Shown here one piece after another: positions 55,038 through 64,000 of a DNA stretch of 64,000 nt. Position 1 is the stretch's first letter. Every line of letters starts with the position of its first letter. Below the pieces are notes generated by a model. That model did no database searches and was not told where the DNA came from. It saw nothing but the letters and a program-made list of their open reading frames with translations. Source of the DNA: Zygnema cylindricum (taxonomy: Eukaryota; Streptophyta; Zygnematophyceae; Zygnematales; Zygnemataceae). The position numbers and the translations under genes were made by a program. Where the stretch lies: the NCBI GenBank assembly GCA_037447655.1, contig JBBHKE010002508.1, forward strand, positions 23,956 to 87,955, in the 5' to 3' direction.

Positions 55038-55873
55038 AAAATACCCCGGTTTACGTTAAGTATCTAGTTTCTAGTTTTTCATGTCTGTGTCAAGGCTCTA
55101 AACTTGTCTACCGAATACTTTAAGGTGAATAATAACTAGTTTTTTTCCAACCCATCTCTCATAAGGTGTCATTTATTTTACAGTCGCAGTAAGGACTCTA
55201 TTTTTAATATAGTAAACACAGTTCATGGCTTCTGCCCAAAACGTTTTTCCTATCTTCTTGTCGGCAAAGATATTGCATACACTATCTCCTAGAGTCCGGT
55301 TCAACCTCTCAGCTACCCCATTTTGTTGTGGGTTTTTTGGTCAGTTTTTAGATCTTTGAACTCCTCATCCCTCAAGTATTCCTCAAACTAGTTAGAGGTA
55401 TATTCTCCCCCATTATCACTTATTATTCGCTTAATGGGGGTTCCGTGCAATTTCTCACTCAATGGTATATATTCTTTGAAGTAAGTTGGTGTTTTAGACT
55501 TTGCTTTATGAAAGTAGACTCTAGAGTATCTAGACTAGTCATCGGTGATTGTCAACATAAACCTCTTACCCCCAACTAAAGGTACTTTTGCCGGTCCCCA
55601 AATATCTGTATGGACTAGATCTAGTACTTTCTCACCTCTATATGTGGCACTTTTGGGGAAGGGTAGTCTTTGAGCCTTACCTTGAGCACAGCCACTACAA
55701 TCATCCATCATTTCATTATCCTCAAACTGAATGTCGTCTACTACACCAAGCTTTTTCATTTCCCTCAGCCTATCAAAATGCACATGCCCTAACCTCTTAT
55801 GCCATATCATCAAGTTTGGGACACCAACATAATTAGCATTTTTCTTTTCATTACTCAAGTTAAGCCTTAACAT
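55038..55873 (-). pseudogene. Copia integrase, degraded
   Basis: The frame 55535-55873 includes MIWHKRLGHVHFDRLREMKKLG, CAQGKAQRLPFPK, GGKRFMLTITDD (first catalytic region). Between 55038 and 55534 the core and C-terminus (VNRTLGDSVC-like, MNCVYYIKNRVLT-like) are recognisable but full of frame breaks. Confidence 0.8.
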
Positions 55874-56458
55874 TCCTTAGCTACCTATATCTGCTGTGAA
55901 GTAGACTTCATCCGCGTACTTAGCTGTGAAGACTCCCTTTCTAGTGAAGATATCAAACTCCTTATACTCTAACACAAAGGAAGAGACAAGATTTTTCCTT
56001 AGCAGAGGAAAGTAGAGTACATCTAAGAAAGTAAGTATAGAAGTATTACCTTTCACTAAGAATTTCAGATCTACCAAACTCACAAGATCTGTTGTAACTA
56101 CTCTCCCATCCCCATACTCTATCTCTACAATAGGGATCTTTCTTAGTTTGGTAAAAAGGTGCCTATCACGATATATATACATGGATGCACTAGAATTGGT
56201 GATCCATCCTTCTTGTGGAGCTTCCCAAATGGCTCCAAGAGCACACTTCTCTTTCCGAGGGGTCTCCCTCTCCTCCACATTCTCGTCAAGAAGAATCACC
56301 ATATCCTCCTCCGTAAAGGCCTCGTCCTCCTCGGTCTCTTTTTTCACTTGTATGACCACAAGTGCCTTCTTAATTCCTCTAGAAAAGCCCCCTCCACGGT
56401 TCTCTTGGAGCCTCATCTTTAAGAGCTTCGTGCAATCCGCTATGAAGTGTCCTGGCTG
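55874..56458 (-). pseudogene. Copia protease and gag end, inactive
   Basis: A 179-residue frame starts MRLQENRGGGFSRGIKKALV (Gag tail), an acidic stretch (EEDEAFTEEDMVILLDE), then EGWITNSSASMYIYRDRHLF: the DSGAS active site has become NSSAS, so it cannot cleave. TVEIEYGDGRV-like and VLYFPLLRKNLVSS follow. The element breaks off at the zinc knuckle (CPG, about 56450). Confidence 0.83.
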
Positions 56459-56507
56459 TTAAAAAAAGTAATTTACATCTTGTCTCTATTTTACTTTAGT
56501 ATCTAAC

Positions 56508-56523
56508 GAGAGAGAGAGAGAGA

Positions 56524-56611
<88 letters not shown>
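56508..56611. repeat. (GA)n microsatellite
   Basis: About 104 bases of GA repeats with one interruption (GTGA near 56528). Reading frames of alternating Leu-Ser across it are artefacts. Confidence 0.97.
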
Positions 56612-56614
<3 letters not shown>

Positions 56615-56915
56615 AAAGACACGCCATGGCATTCGGCACCGTAGACAAATCTCCATGTGCCATTTTGTCCTCAAGTGTATCTATGCACAAACAATCGGAT
56701 ATTCTGGAGTGTCCTCTTTCTTGTAGTGACTTATGTCTCGGGAGTGTATACAAAGGTATACTCCCTACCGATCTAGTGGAACATCAATTCTTGTGTGTAT
56801 TGAAACGAACTTACAACCAAACATATGCTAAGTCGTGAAACTCTCTCTCCCTCACACTCGAAGCTTAGAGAGGACTAAAGCTTTCCAAAACAATAGAACT
56901 CGTAAACAACTTCAC
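56612..56915. other. Unassigned segment with a 70-codon open frame
   Basis: Unlike any other part of the window. An open frame at 56626-56838 (+) contains LGSVYKGILPTDLVEH, which recalls the glycine-loop end of plant receptor-like kinases (GSVYKG-L-P), but the preceding GxGxF motif is not present and the frame soon ends. It may be a captured host gene fragment. The left edge is the (GA)n repeat, the right edge a truncated LTR. Confidence 0.3.
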
Positions 56916-57855
56916 CCTTCTGAAAGAAGACTTTCTGTGTGCTCAGTTTCACCACAGAATGCAAAGCTTGAACATGTGTTTTGGACATCATTCCCCACTT
57001 TGAATTTCCCTTAAGAATGCCGCCACCCTGGCAAGAAAAAACTATAACCAACTACACCCCTGTGTAGCTTCGACTCCTTTGAGTTTGCAGCAAAAAGAAT
57101 CACTGAATTTGCTCCCCTGAGCAGTTTGTTATGGCTCGCCAAAGATGGCCTATAAATACAAAAGGTCACCTGGAGAGAGGCGCCTCAAACACGCTAAGTC
57201 CCTTAACTCCCACTCACAACTACCTACTACTCTACCCTTGACCAATCAAAAGAGTGTATAGTACAAGAAGGTATAGTGGCGGATTGTACTTCTTGTACGA
57301 CCATTGTACAACATGGACTTCTGGTTGACACTTGTCAACATGGGAGCCATCGTTCCTCCTCCCATCCTTTCCGACGTCCAATGATGTGGCGCCGCGTGGC
57401 ACAACGCGCCGCTATTACCGAAAGCCGCCAAAGATTCATTTGGGTTCGGCGGGGGCGACGTCGTCTATCCGATCATGTATTTTACACGGTTAGATTCGCG
57501 TCCGCGAGCGCCGTTTGACTATGATGCAGTTTCGTCAATTTTGGTCTGTTTAAGTGAAAGTGACATTTGCGTGACACTTTAATTAATCTTCGAACCACAA
57601 ACGTGTATCGTTTCGTTAACGCATTAATGGTTAAGACATATGTTGAAGTACTTCGTAGATCAAGTTCAAATCCTGTTTATGACAACTTTTGGTAATCTAT
57701 CAATCTTACTGCTTGTTTCTTACTGACTATGACGGCAGCCATGGTGACTCTCTCTCTCTCTCTTTTCACTCTAGAGTCTAAATTAAAAATTGAATATTAA
57801 TTACTTCTTTTCAATATAGACAAATACAGACCTAGAAAATACACACATTTTAACA
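56916..57855 (-). repeat. Family C LTR 1, truncated at U5 end
   Basis: Starts inside U5 (ACAACTTCACCC-like) and ends CACATTTTAACA against the purine tract (TTCCCCTTATTTTCTAG). It has CTACAC-CCCT-GTGTAG hairpin at 57052-57067, GTAC motifs 57257-57300, a G-box relative CGCCGCGTGGC near 57389, tRNA-like module 57611-57690 with B-box AGTTCAAATCC (57663-57673) and GCCATGG near 57738. Confidence 0.85.
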
Positions 57856-58985
57856 TTCCCCTTATTTTCTAGTCTACCTCTATTTCACCTCACTTCTAAT
57901 AACAAAACACAATTATATATTTTTTCTTTTTCCTTTTTCTTTTCCCCTCATAAAAATTTAAGGGAATACCCCCGTATTTGAAACAGTGTATTAGATGAAC
58001 GGAAATAATAAATGCATCACACATGTTATTTTGCTTGCCATTTTTCATAAATCCGGGCTTTTGGAGCAAGGATTTTATCCACCTCATTTTCTTTTTGATC
58101 CGAGCAAAATCTAGATTCCCACTTGCATTTCAAACAGCAAGCCCCATCCCCAACCTGCAACACATACCCAGATGCTAACCCTTTTACATGCACACCTTCA
58201 TAAATGGCATCACTCCCATTAGTGATGTCAAATCCATTACCCCCGAAATTTATCTTAAAATCACGAGTCCCCACTAAGTTCCTCATAAAATCTACATCTT
58301 CCGTACTCATATATTTGTATATGATACTTACCACATTTTTTGAACTTCCGTCACTCTCTCCCATGGAATTCTTTCCACTATCACTTTCTTTTTTGATTCC
58401 CAAAAAATATTTCTCCTCCCCTATACCTTTCATTAAATATTCCTCTTCTCCCGTATCTTTTGGAACTCCTTCTAGATATACTTCTCCCCTTTCCTCAGAA
58501 TCGGTTGAAGTCTCGTTTTTAACCCTGTTTTTTGTCTCCGAAATATCTATAAGGATATTCTTCATATTCTGATTTTTCCTTCTTCCAATTTTGATTCTAA
58601 ATTTGACTTTCTCATTTCTAAGTCATTTACTCTATACTCCTTCACTTCCTTATCATGTTTAATTCCCTCAAGTACCTCTTATGTTTTTACCTCCTTTATA
58701 ACTCCAAAAGCACACTTTTGCTTTTGTGGAATTTTTGTGTGCTCTTCTCTCTTCACCATACTATCGATGTGGAGAAGCTCCAAAATATCTTCATCCTATT
58801 TCTCCTCTTCCTTTTTTTCCTCCTCATTCATATTCCAACTTTTAATTTCTTCCAAACAAGGAAAATCGGCCATATAATGTCCCGGTTCCCTACAAAAAAG
58901 CAAACCCCTCTTTTCTAAGCTCCCATTTCTTTTCTTCTTCCTCTTTTTAAACCGAAGTTCCGATACGGCTCATCTTTATATTTCT
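57856..58985 (-). pseudogene. Family C element 1: fused pol remnants after gag
   Basis: A 179-residue open frame (58026-58565) reads ILIDISETKNRVKNETSTDS, EEKYFLGIKKESDSGKN, MRNLVGTRDFKINFGGNGFD and LASGYVLQVGDGACCLK. By alignment the pieces correspond to the integrase-RT linker, the RT thumb (GEAKYILGIQMERN) and the RNase H start, with integrase core, RT palm and RNase H catalytic residues gone. Upstream (58600-58985) is the zinc knuckle region (CREPGHYMADF-like; last Cys lost). The same deletions occur in element 2, so this is a family structure. Confidence 0.75.
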
Positions 58986-59150
58986 TCTTCTCATCACGCT
59001 TTCGCGTGTCACCATCATTCCCGTTATCACCCTTTCGCCTGGCATCATCATTCCTCTTATCACCCTTCCGCCTGTCATCATCATTCCTCTTATCGCCCTT
59101 CCGCCAATCACCACCAACATCATTCCTCTCATCACGCTTTCGCTAGTCAT
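58980..59150 (-). repeat. Tandem coding repeat in family C gag
   Basis: About five imperfect units of 30-36 bases (CATCATTCCTCTTATCACCC type). In the gag frame they encode charged repeats of the type RKGDKRNDD between the Gag body and the zinc knuckle. Element 2 has only about two units (62150-62205). Confidence 0.8.
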
Positions 59151-59943
59151 CACCTACTTTTAGTGAATATACCTTGTCACTTTCCCTACAAAGCTCCAAA
59201 ATGCTTTCCCTCACAAGAATCATCCCCATGGTAATGCTCCAAGTCCATGAGCAGTAGTCCATTTTTTGAATACGGTTAATGATGTTTTCGTACTCATCTG
59301 GGAGTTTCATGATTAGTGTGTTAATCTTTCTCACCTCAGATTCTACATATCTTGCACTAGCAAACTCAAAAAAACGCAGCAATATCATTGCAAAACTCTA
59401 CCATGCTACCGCCTTTATAAACGTAGGCCTCTATTTCCTGTTTAATTAACTGTTGTCCCTGTATAGTCTCACTCTTATAAATATGAATTAGTGTTTCCCA
59501 CATTTGTGAACACTTCGTTAGGTTTATAAGAGTGATAGCTATGGACTTAGACACGTTTCTGAGTATGAGATGTTTTGCTATAGTGTTTTTGTACTCTCAA
59601 ATTTTACCGTCATTTTCTTCAGTTTTTGGTTTAGATATAACCTATACAAGTGGAACTGTAAGAGGGAGCTTAGCTCCCCTCATTACGCGTGTTCCTTTAC
59701 CCTTCTCATTTTTTCCCTCTTCCATGGCAATAATTTCCCTTCCACCTTTCGTTGCATCTAAACTCTATTTGGTTTTTCTGGACGCCCTAGTTTAATCTCC
59801 ATAATGAGTTCCACCGAAGCCTAGTGGCAAACATCTCACTTGTCCATAAAAAAATTCCCAATAAGTGCTTTTCGAATAGCAATCCCTACATCGTAAATTC
59901 CCAGTAAGTGAAGTTTGTTCCATCAAACATAGGCACCCTAGAT
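59143..59943 (-). pseudogene. Family C element 1 gag
   Basis: Sense blocks: ITLINLTKCSQMWETLIHIYKSETIQ and AYVYKGGSMVEFCNDIAAFF (59366-59554), then YVESEVRKINTLIMKLPDEYENIINRIQKMD and MGMILVRESILELC (59143-59388). They align with the Gag of type A elements (RAGTIQELQLAEQ, NTLIMKLPDEYENIV). The N-terminal part to the LTR is frame-broken. Confidence 0.8.
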
Positions 59944-59958
59944 AATGGGCCAATAACC
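59944..59958 (-). other. Family C primer-binding site
   Basis: Sense GGTTATTGGCCCATT, a decayed half-tRNA-type PBS directly beside the LTR start at 59959. Confidence 0.65.
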
Positions 59959-60991
59959 TGAAATTTTATGGGTTCCATTTCCCCACAGAAATCGCAGACC
60001 TAAAGAAGCTTATCTATATTGTGCCGACTCTTAGTTGATACAAACCCAAATGATTGACACTTTGACAGGCATAACTCATATACAACTTCACCCATGTGAA
60101 GAAAAACTTTCTGTGTGCTCAGTTCACCACAGAATGCAAAGCTTAAACATTTGTTTTGGACACCATTCCCCACTTTCACTTTCCCTGAGAAATGCCGCAT
60201 CCTTGGCAAGCAAAAACTCTTGCCGACTATAACCCTGTGTAGCTTGGACTCCCTTGAGTTTCCAGCAAAAAGAATCACTTAATTTGCTCCCTTGAGTAGT
60301 TAGTTATGGTTGGCCAAAGATGGCCTATAAATACAAAAGTCACCTAGAGAGAGGCGCCTCAAACACGCTAAGTCCCTTAACTCCTTCTCACAACTATCTA
60401 CTTAACCCTAGGCCAATCAATAATAGTGTATAGTACAAGAAGGTACAGTGGCCGATTGTACTTCTTGTACGGTCATTTTACAACATGGCCTCTGGTTGAC
60501 ACTTGTCAACTTAGGAGCCATCGTTCCTCCTCCCATCTTTTCCAGCGTCCAATGCTGTGGCGCCACGTGGCACAACGCGCCGCTATGTGCGAAAGCTGCC
60601 AAAGATTCATTCGGTTTGGTGGAGGCAACGTCGTTCGTCCGATCATGTATTTTACACGGTTAGATTCGCATCCGTGAGCGTTGTTTGACTATAGATGTCG
60701 TTTCGTCAATTTTGGTAATTATTCGCCCAACCACAAACGTGTATCGTTTCGTTAACGCCTTAATGGTTAAGGTGTACGTCTATAAAGTTCTCCATAGACT
60801 GAAGTTCAAATCCTATTTAGGGCAACTTTTGGTAATCTATCAATCTGTCTACGTGTTTCTTTTTGACTATGGCGGTAGCCATGGTGGTTCTCTCTCTCTC
60901 TTCACTCTAGAGTCTAAATTAAGAAGTGAATTTTAATTACTTCTTTTCGACATAGACAAATACAGACCTAGAAAGTACACACATTTTAACA
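59959..60991 (-). repeat. Family C LTR 2, shared middle copy
   Basis: TGAAATTTTATGGG...CATTTTAACA, 1033 bp, followed directly by a purine tract (CTCCCCGTTTTTTCTAG). It is 5' LTR of element 1 and 3' LTR of element 2. G-box GCCACGTGGC is at about 60561, GTAC motifs 60433-60470, tRNA-like module 60742-60826. Confidence 0.9.
60742..60826 (+). other. tRNA-like module with paired anticodon-arm analogue
   Basis: GCCTTAATGGTTAAGG forms a D-arm-like fold; GTCTAT/ATAGAC is a perfect 6-bp stem around a 10-nt loop; AGTTCAAATCC (60803-60813) is a near-consensus B-box. It is antisense to the LTR. Confidence 0.62.
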
Positions 60992-62140
60992 CTCCCCGTT
61001 TTTTCTAGTCTATTTCTCTTTCACCATATTCTTAATAACAAAACACAATTATATATATATATTTATTTATTTTTTCTTTTTCCTTTTTCTTTTCCCCTCA
61101 TAAAACTTTAAGTGAATACCCCCGTATTTGAAACAATGTATTTAGATCAACCGAAATAATAAATGCATCACAAATTTTATTTTGAATGCCATTTTTCATA
61201 TATTTGGGCGTTTGGAGCAAGGATTTTATCCACCTCATTTCTTTTTCATCCGAGCAAAATCTTGATTCCCACTAGCTTTTTAAACAGCGAGCCCCATCCC
61301 AGCCTGCAACACATAACCAGATGCTAACCCCCTTTACATGCACACCTTCATAAATGGCATCACCCCCATTAGTGATGTCAAATCCATTACCCCCCAAATT
61401 TATCTTAAAATCACGAGTCCCCACTAAGTTCCTCATATAATCTACATCTTCCGTACTCATATATTTGTATATGATACTGACCCCATTTTTTGAACTTCCC
61501 TCATTCCCTCCCATGGAATTCTTTCCACTATCACTTTCTTTTTTGATTCCCAAAAAATATTTCTCCTCCCCTAAACCTTTTTTTAAATATTCCTCTTCTC
61601 CCTTATCCTTTGAAGCTCCTTCTAGATTTAGTTCTCCCCTTTCCTCAGAAATAGGTTGAATTCTCGTTTTTCGACCTGTTTTGTGTCTCCGAAATATCTA
61701 TAAGGATATCCTCAATATTCTGATTTTTCCCTTCTTCCAATTTTGATTTTAAATATGACTTTCTCATTTTTAAGTCATTTACTCTATACTCCTTGACATC
61801 CTCATCATGTTTAATTCCCTCAAGTACCTCTTTTGTTTTTACATCCGTTATAACTCTTAAAGCACACTGTTGTTTTTGTGGAATTTTTGAATGCTCTTCT
61901 CTCTTCCCTATACTATCGATGTAGAGAAGCTCCGAAATATCTTCATCCTGTTTCTCCTCTTCTCATTCTTACTCCTCATTCACATTCCAACTTCTAATTT
62001 CTTCCAAACAAGGACATTCAGCCATATAGTGACCCGGTTCCCTACAAAAGACGCAAACCCCTCCTTTCAAAGCTCCCATTTCTTTTCCTCTTCCTCTCTT
62101 TCCACCGAAGTTCCGATACAGCTTATCTTTATCTTTCTTC
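60992..62140 (-). pseudogene. Family C element 2: zinc knuckle and fused pol remnants
   Basis: Sense: CVFCREPGHYMAEC (intact CX2CX4HX4C, about 62020-62065), an acidic stretch, QKQQCALRVITDVKTKEVLEGIKHDEDVKEYRVNDL, then ILIDISETQN and (61272-61553) GIKKESDSGKNSMGGNEGS, MRNLVGTRDFKINLGGNGFD. The join QQCAL...HDEDVKEYRV fuses the end of the gag-protease spacer to the integrase C-terminus, skipping protease and integrase core; a second join skips RT. The breakpoints match element 1. Confidence 0.78.
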
Positions 62141-62991
62141 CTCTCATCACGCTTTTGCTAGTCACCATCATTCCTCTCATCATGCTTCCGCTAGTCACCA
62201 CCACCTTTCATTGCATTCACCGTGTCACTTCCCTTACAAAGCTCCAAAGTGCTTTCCCTCACAAGAATCATCCCCATGGTAATGCTCCAAGTCCATAAGG
62301 AGTAGTCCATTTCCTGTATACGGTTTATGATGTTTTCGTACTCATCTGTGAGTTTTATCATTAGTGTGTTAATCTTTCTCACCTCAGATTCTACATATCC
62401 TGCACAAGCTAACTCAACATTTAACGTAGCAGTAACATTGCAAAACTCTACCATGCTACCGCCTTTATAAACGTAGGCCTCTATTTCCTGTTTTATTAAT
62501 TGCTGCCTCTGTATAGTCTCACTCTTATAAATCTGAATTAGTGTTTCCCTGGTTTGTGAAGACTTGGTTAGGTTTATAAGAGTGATAGCTATGGACTAAG
62601 ACACGTTTCTAAGTACAAGATGTTTTGCTATAGTGTTTTTGTACTCCCAAATTTATTTGTCGTTTTCTTCAGTTTTTAGTTTAGCTATAACCCCTTCAAG
62701 TGGAACTGTAAATGAGAGCCTAGCTCCCCTCACCAGAGGTGTTCCTTTACCCTTCTCCTTCTTTCCCTCTTCCATGGCAATAATTTCCCTTTCACCTTCC
62801 GTTGCATCTGAACTCCATTTGGTTTTCTTGGAAGCCCTAGTGTAATCTCCATAGTGAGTTCTATTGAAGCCTGGTGGCGGACATCTCACTTATCCCGAAA
62901 AATTCCCAATAAGTGCTTTTCGAAAAGCAATCCCTCCATCGTAAATTCCTTGTAAGTGAAATCTGTTCCATCAAACATAGGCACCCTAGAT
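62141..62991 (-). pseudogene. Family C element 2 gag
   Basis: Frames 62653-62889 (CPPPGFNRTHYGDYTRASKK, EIIAMEEGKKEKGKGTPLV) and 62191-62454 (MVEFCNVTATLNVELACAGY, KINTLMIKLTDEYENIINRI, MILVRESTLELCKGSD). One stop (after KTEENDK) and few other breaks separate them. It begins in the LTR and reads through the PBS (VMAPPSRVP-like). Confidence 0.82.
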
Positions 62992-63006
62992 GGTGGGGCC
63001 ATAACC
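62992..63006 (-). other. Family C primer-binding site
   Basis: Sense GGTTATGGCCCCACC, one base from the perfect half-tRNA-type site, beside the LTR start at 63007. Confidence 0.78.
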
Positions 63007-63350
63007 TGAAATTTTATGGGTTTTATTTCCCCACAGAAATCGCACACCTAAAGAAGCTTATCTAAATAGTGCCGACTCCAAGTTGATACAAACCCAAATG
63101 ACTAACACTTTGACATGCATAACTCATATAAAACTTCACCCGAGTGAAGAAAAACTTTCTGTGTGCTCAGTTTCACCACAGAATGCAAAGCTTGAACATG
63201 TGTTTTGGACAACATTCCACACTTTCACTTTCCGTTAGAAATACCGCAACCCTGGCAAGCAAAAACTCTTACTGACTACACCCCTATGTAGCGTAGACTC
63301 CTTTGAGTCCCCAGCAAAATGAATCACTAAATTTGCTCCCTTAAGTAGTT
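63007..63350 (-). repeat. Family C LTR 3, 5' LTR of element 2, truncated
   Basis: TGAAATTTTATGGG...GCTCCCTTAAGTAGTT contains only U5 and the hairpin leader (CTACAC-CCCT-ATGTAG near 63276). It stops before the TATA region and meets a forward LTR tail head to head. Confidence 0.82.
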
Positions 63351-63396
63351 ATCTGTGAAGTAGAATCTGTGGGGCAACCGAGCCCGCAAAATTTCA
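63351..63396 (+). repeat. Forward copia LTR tail
   Basis: Only the last ~46 bases of a forward LTR (ATCTGTGGGGCAACCGAG...AAAATTTCA), ending directly before a PBS at 63397-63411 (AGTTATGGGCTCACC). Confidence 0.7.
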
Positions 63397-64000
63397 AGTT
63401 ATGGGCTCACCACCTACGACGGCCATAAAGGATATTTCAGGCGTTATGGATAAGGGAAAAGGAGGAGGACAACCTAATGAACAAGAAATGGGAGCTTCAA
63501 AGACAAGCGTTTGTCACTTTTGCAGAACACCAGGACATTACATGGCTGATTGCACCAGATTGGAAGAATTAAGTATCAAATACGGGCAGGTGAACAACAA
63601 CAAAGAGGAGATGAAGGAGCTTCTCCTCAATAAGAAATGAAATAATGAAGTGGAAATATGAAGAAAGCAAAAATGTGCATACGGAGGTAAAGAGGAACCC
63701 TCGGAGGAAGGGTGGATCATCGATTCGAGAGCATCTATAAATATGTGCAAAGACAAAAGATGGTTTTCAAAGTTGAGGAAGATCCCCACTGTTGAGTTAG
63801 AATTTGGGGATGGTAGAGTTCTGACTACAAACCTTGTAGGTTCAGTGGATCTAAAGGTCATAGTTGAAGGGAAAGTCTTTATTGTCACTCTTTCATATGT
63901 GCTATATATACCACAACTTAGCAAAAATCTGATATCTACAAATGTCTTAGATGAGAAAAAACTAACAAAAAGAAGGTTCAATGTTAGTTTTGATGGTGAG
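63397..64000 (+). pseudogene. Copia gag-protease start, forward, shortened gag
   Basis: The frame from 63401 (MGSPPTTAIKDISGVMDKGK) runs from the PBS almost at once to a zinc knuckle CHFCRTPGHYMADC (about 63510-63555) and ends at 63640; the whole Gag body (about 200 residues) is missing. Protease follows: EGWIIDSRASINMCKDKRWF (DSGA changed to DSRA), TVELEFGDGRVLTTNLVGS and VLYIPQLSKNLISTNVL. It continues beyond the window. Confidence 0.82.

Noticed and set aside
56486-56753. Leu-Ser repeat reading frames across the GA tract
   Set aside because: They are a product of the (GA)n microsatellite and have no coding support on either side.
58980-59150. CRISPR-like array
   Set aside because: The units are contiguous and degenerate with no spacers, and they fall in the gag frame of a retroelement.

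Overview
The window is repeat-dense eukaryotic nuclear DNA, most probably from a land plant. The clues are many Ty1/copia elements, one Ty3/gypsy element, short hAT-type elements and TTTAGGG-like repeats. The copia elements also carry a primer-binding site (PBS) that matches the anticodon arm of plant-type initiator tRNA-Met. I see no intact host gene. Almost every long reading frame is a fragment of gag, protease, integrase, reverse transcriptase (RT) or RNase H, usually with stops and frameshifts. Species cannot be named from the sequence.

Layout: 1-2448 chimeric copia remnant; 2449-6093 non-coding DNA with a hAT-like MITE at 3209-3708 and a strong hairpin at 5257-5303; 6094-8057 a second hAT-like MITE split by a solo LTR (6702-7853); 8132-9737 copia LTR and gag; 9738-11342 two inverted copia LTRs; 11389-11461 a full tRNA-like cloverleaf; 11462-22887 a decayed gypsy element interrupted by a complete copia element (12308-18749, TSD GAATC); 23011-23833 another copy of the split MITE; 23868-24376 gypsy LTR fragment; 24377-25950 3' end of a gag-only family (C); 25951-35034 two tandem copies of copia family B; 35035-36359 gag piece and LTR of subtype D; 36360-39622 two copia fragments in inverted orientation; 40183-50708 two tandem copies of copia family A; 50709-52795 copia LTR and gag on the + strand; 52796-54039 gag and LTR of subtype D on the - strand; 54040-56458 copia pol; 56508-56611 (GA)n; 56916-63350 two tandem gag-only family C elements; 63351-64000 the start of a + strand copia element.

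The copia LTRs of types A, C and D (about 0.9-1.15 kb) look very different in sequence but share one architecture. Read in element sense it runs: TGTTGAAAT-like start; a GCCATGG-containing block; a tRNA-like A/B-box module on the antisense strand; a GAAACAAAT inverted repeat; a CACGTG G-box; a cluster of GTAC motifs; TATAAATA; two adjacent short hairpins whose stems covary between copies; a gag ATG inside the last ~30 bases of the LTR; and a half-tRNA-type PBS that is itself translated as part of Gag. Family B LTRs keep the in-LTR gag start and the PBS but lack the tRNA-like module.

These shared features, the gag-only family C and the repeated LTR-internal-LTR-internal arrays are the most interesting content. 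All alignments, covariation and boundaries were judged by eye; percentages are approximate.
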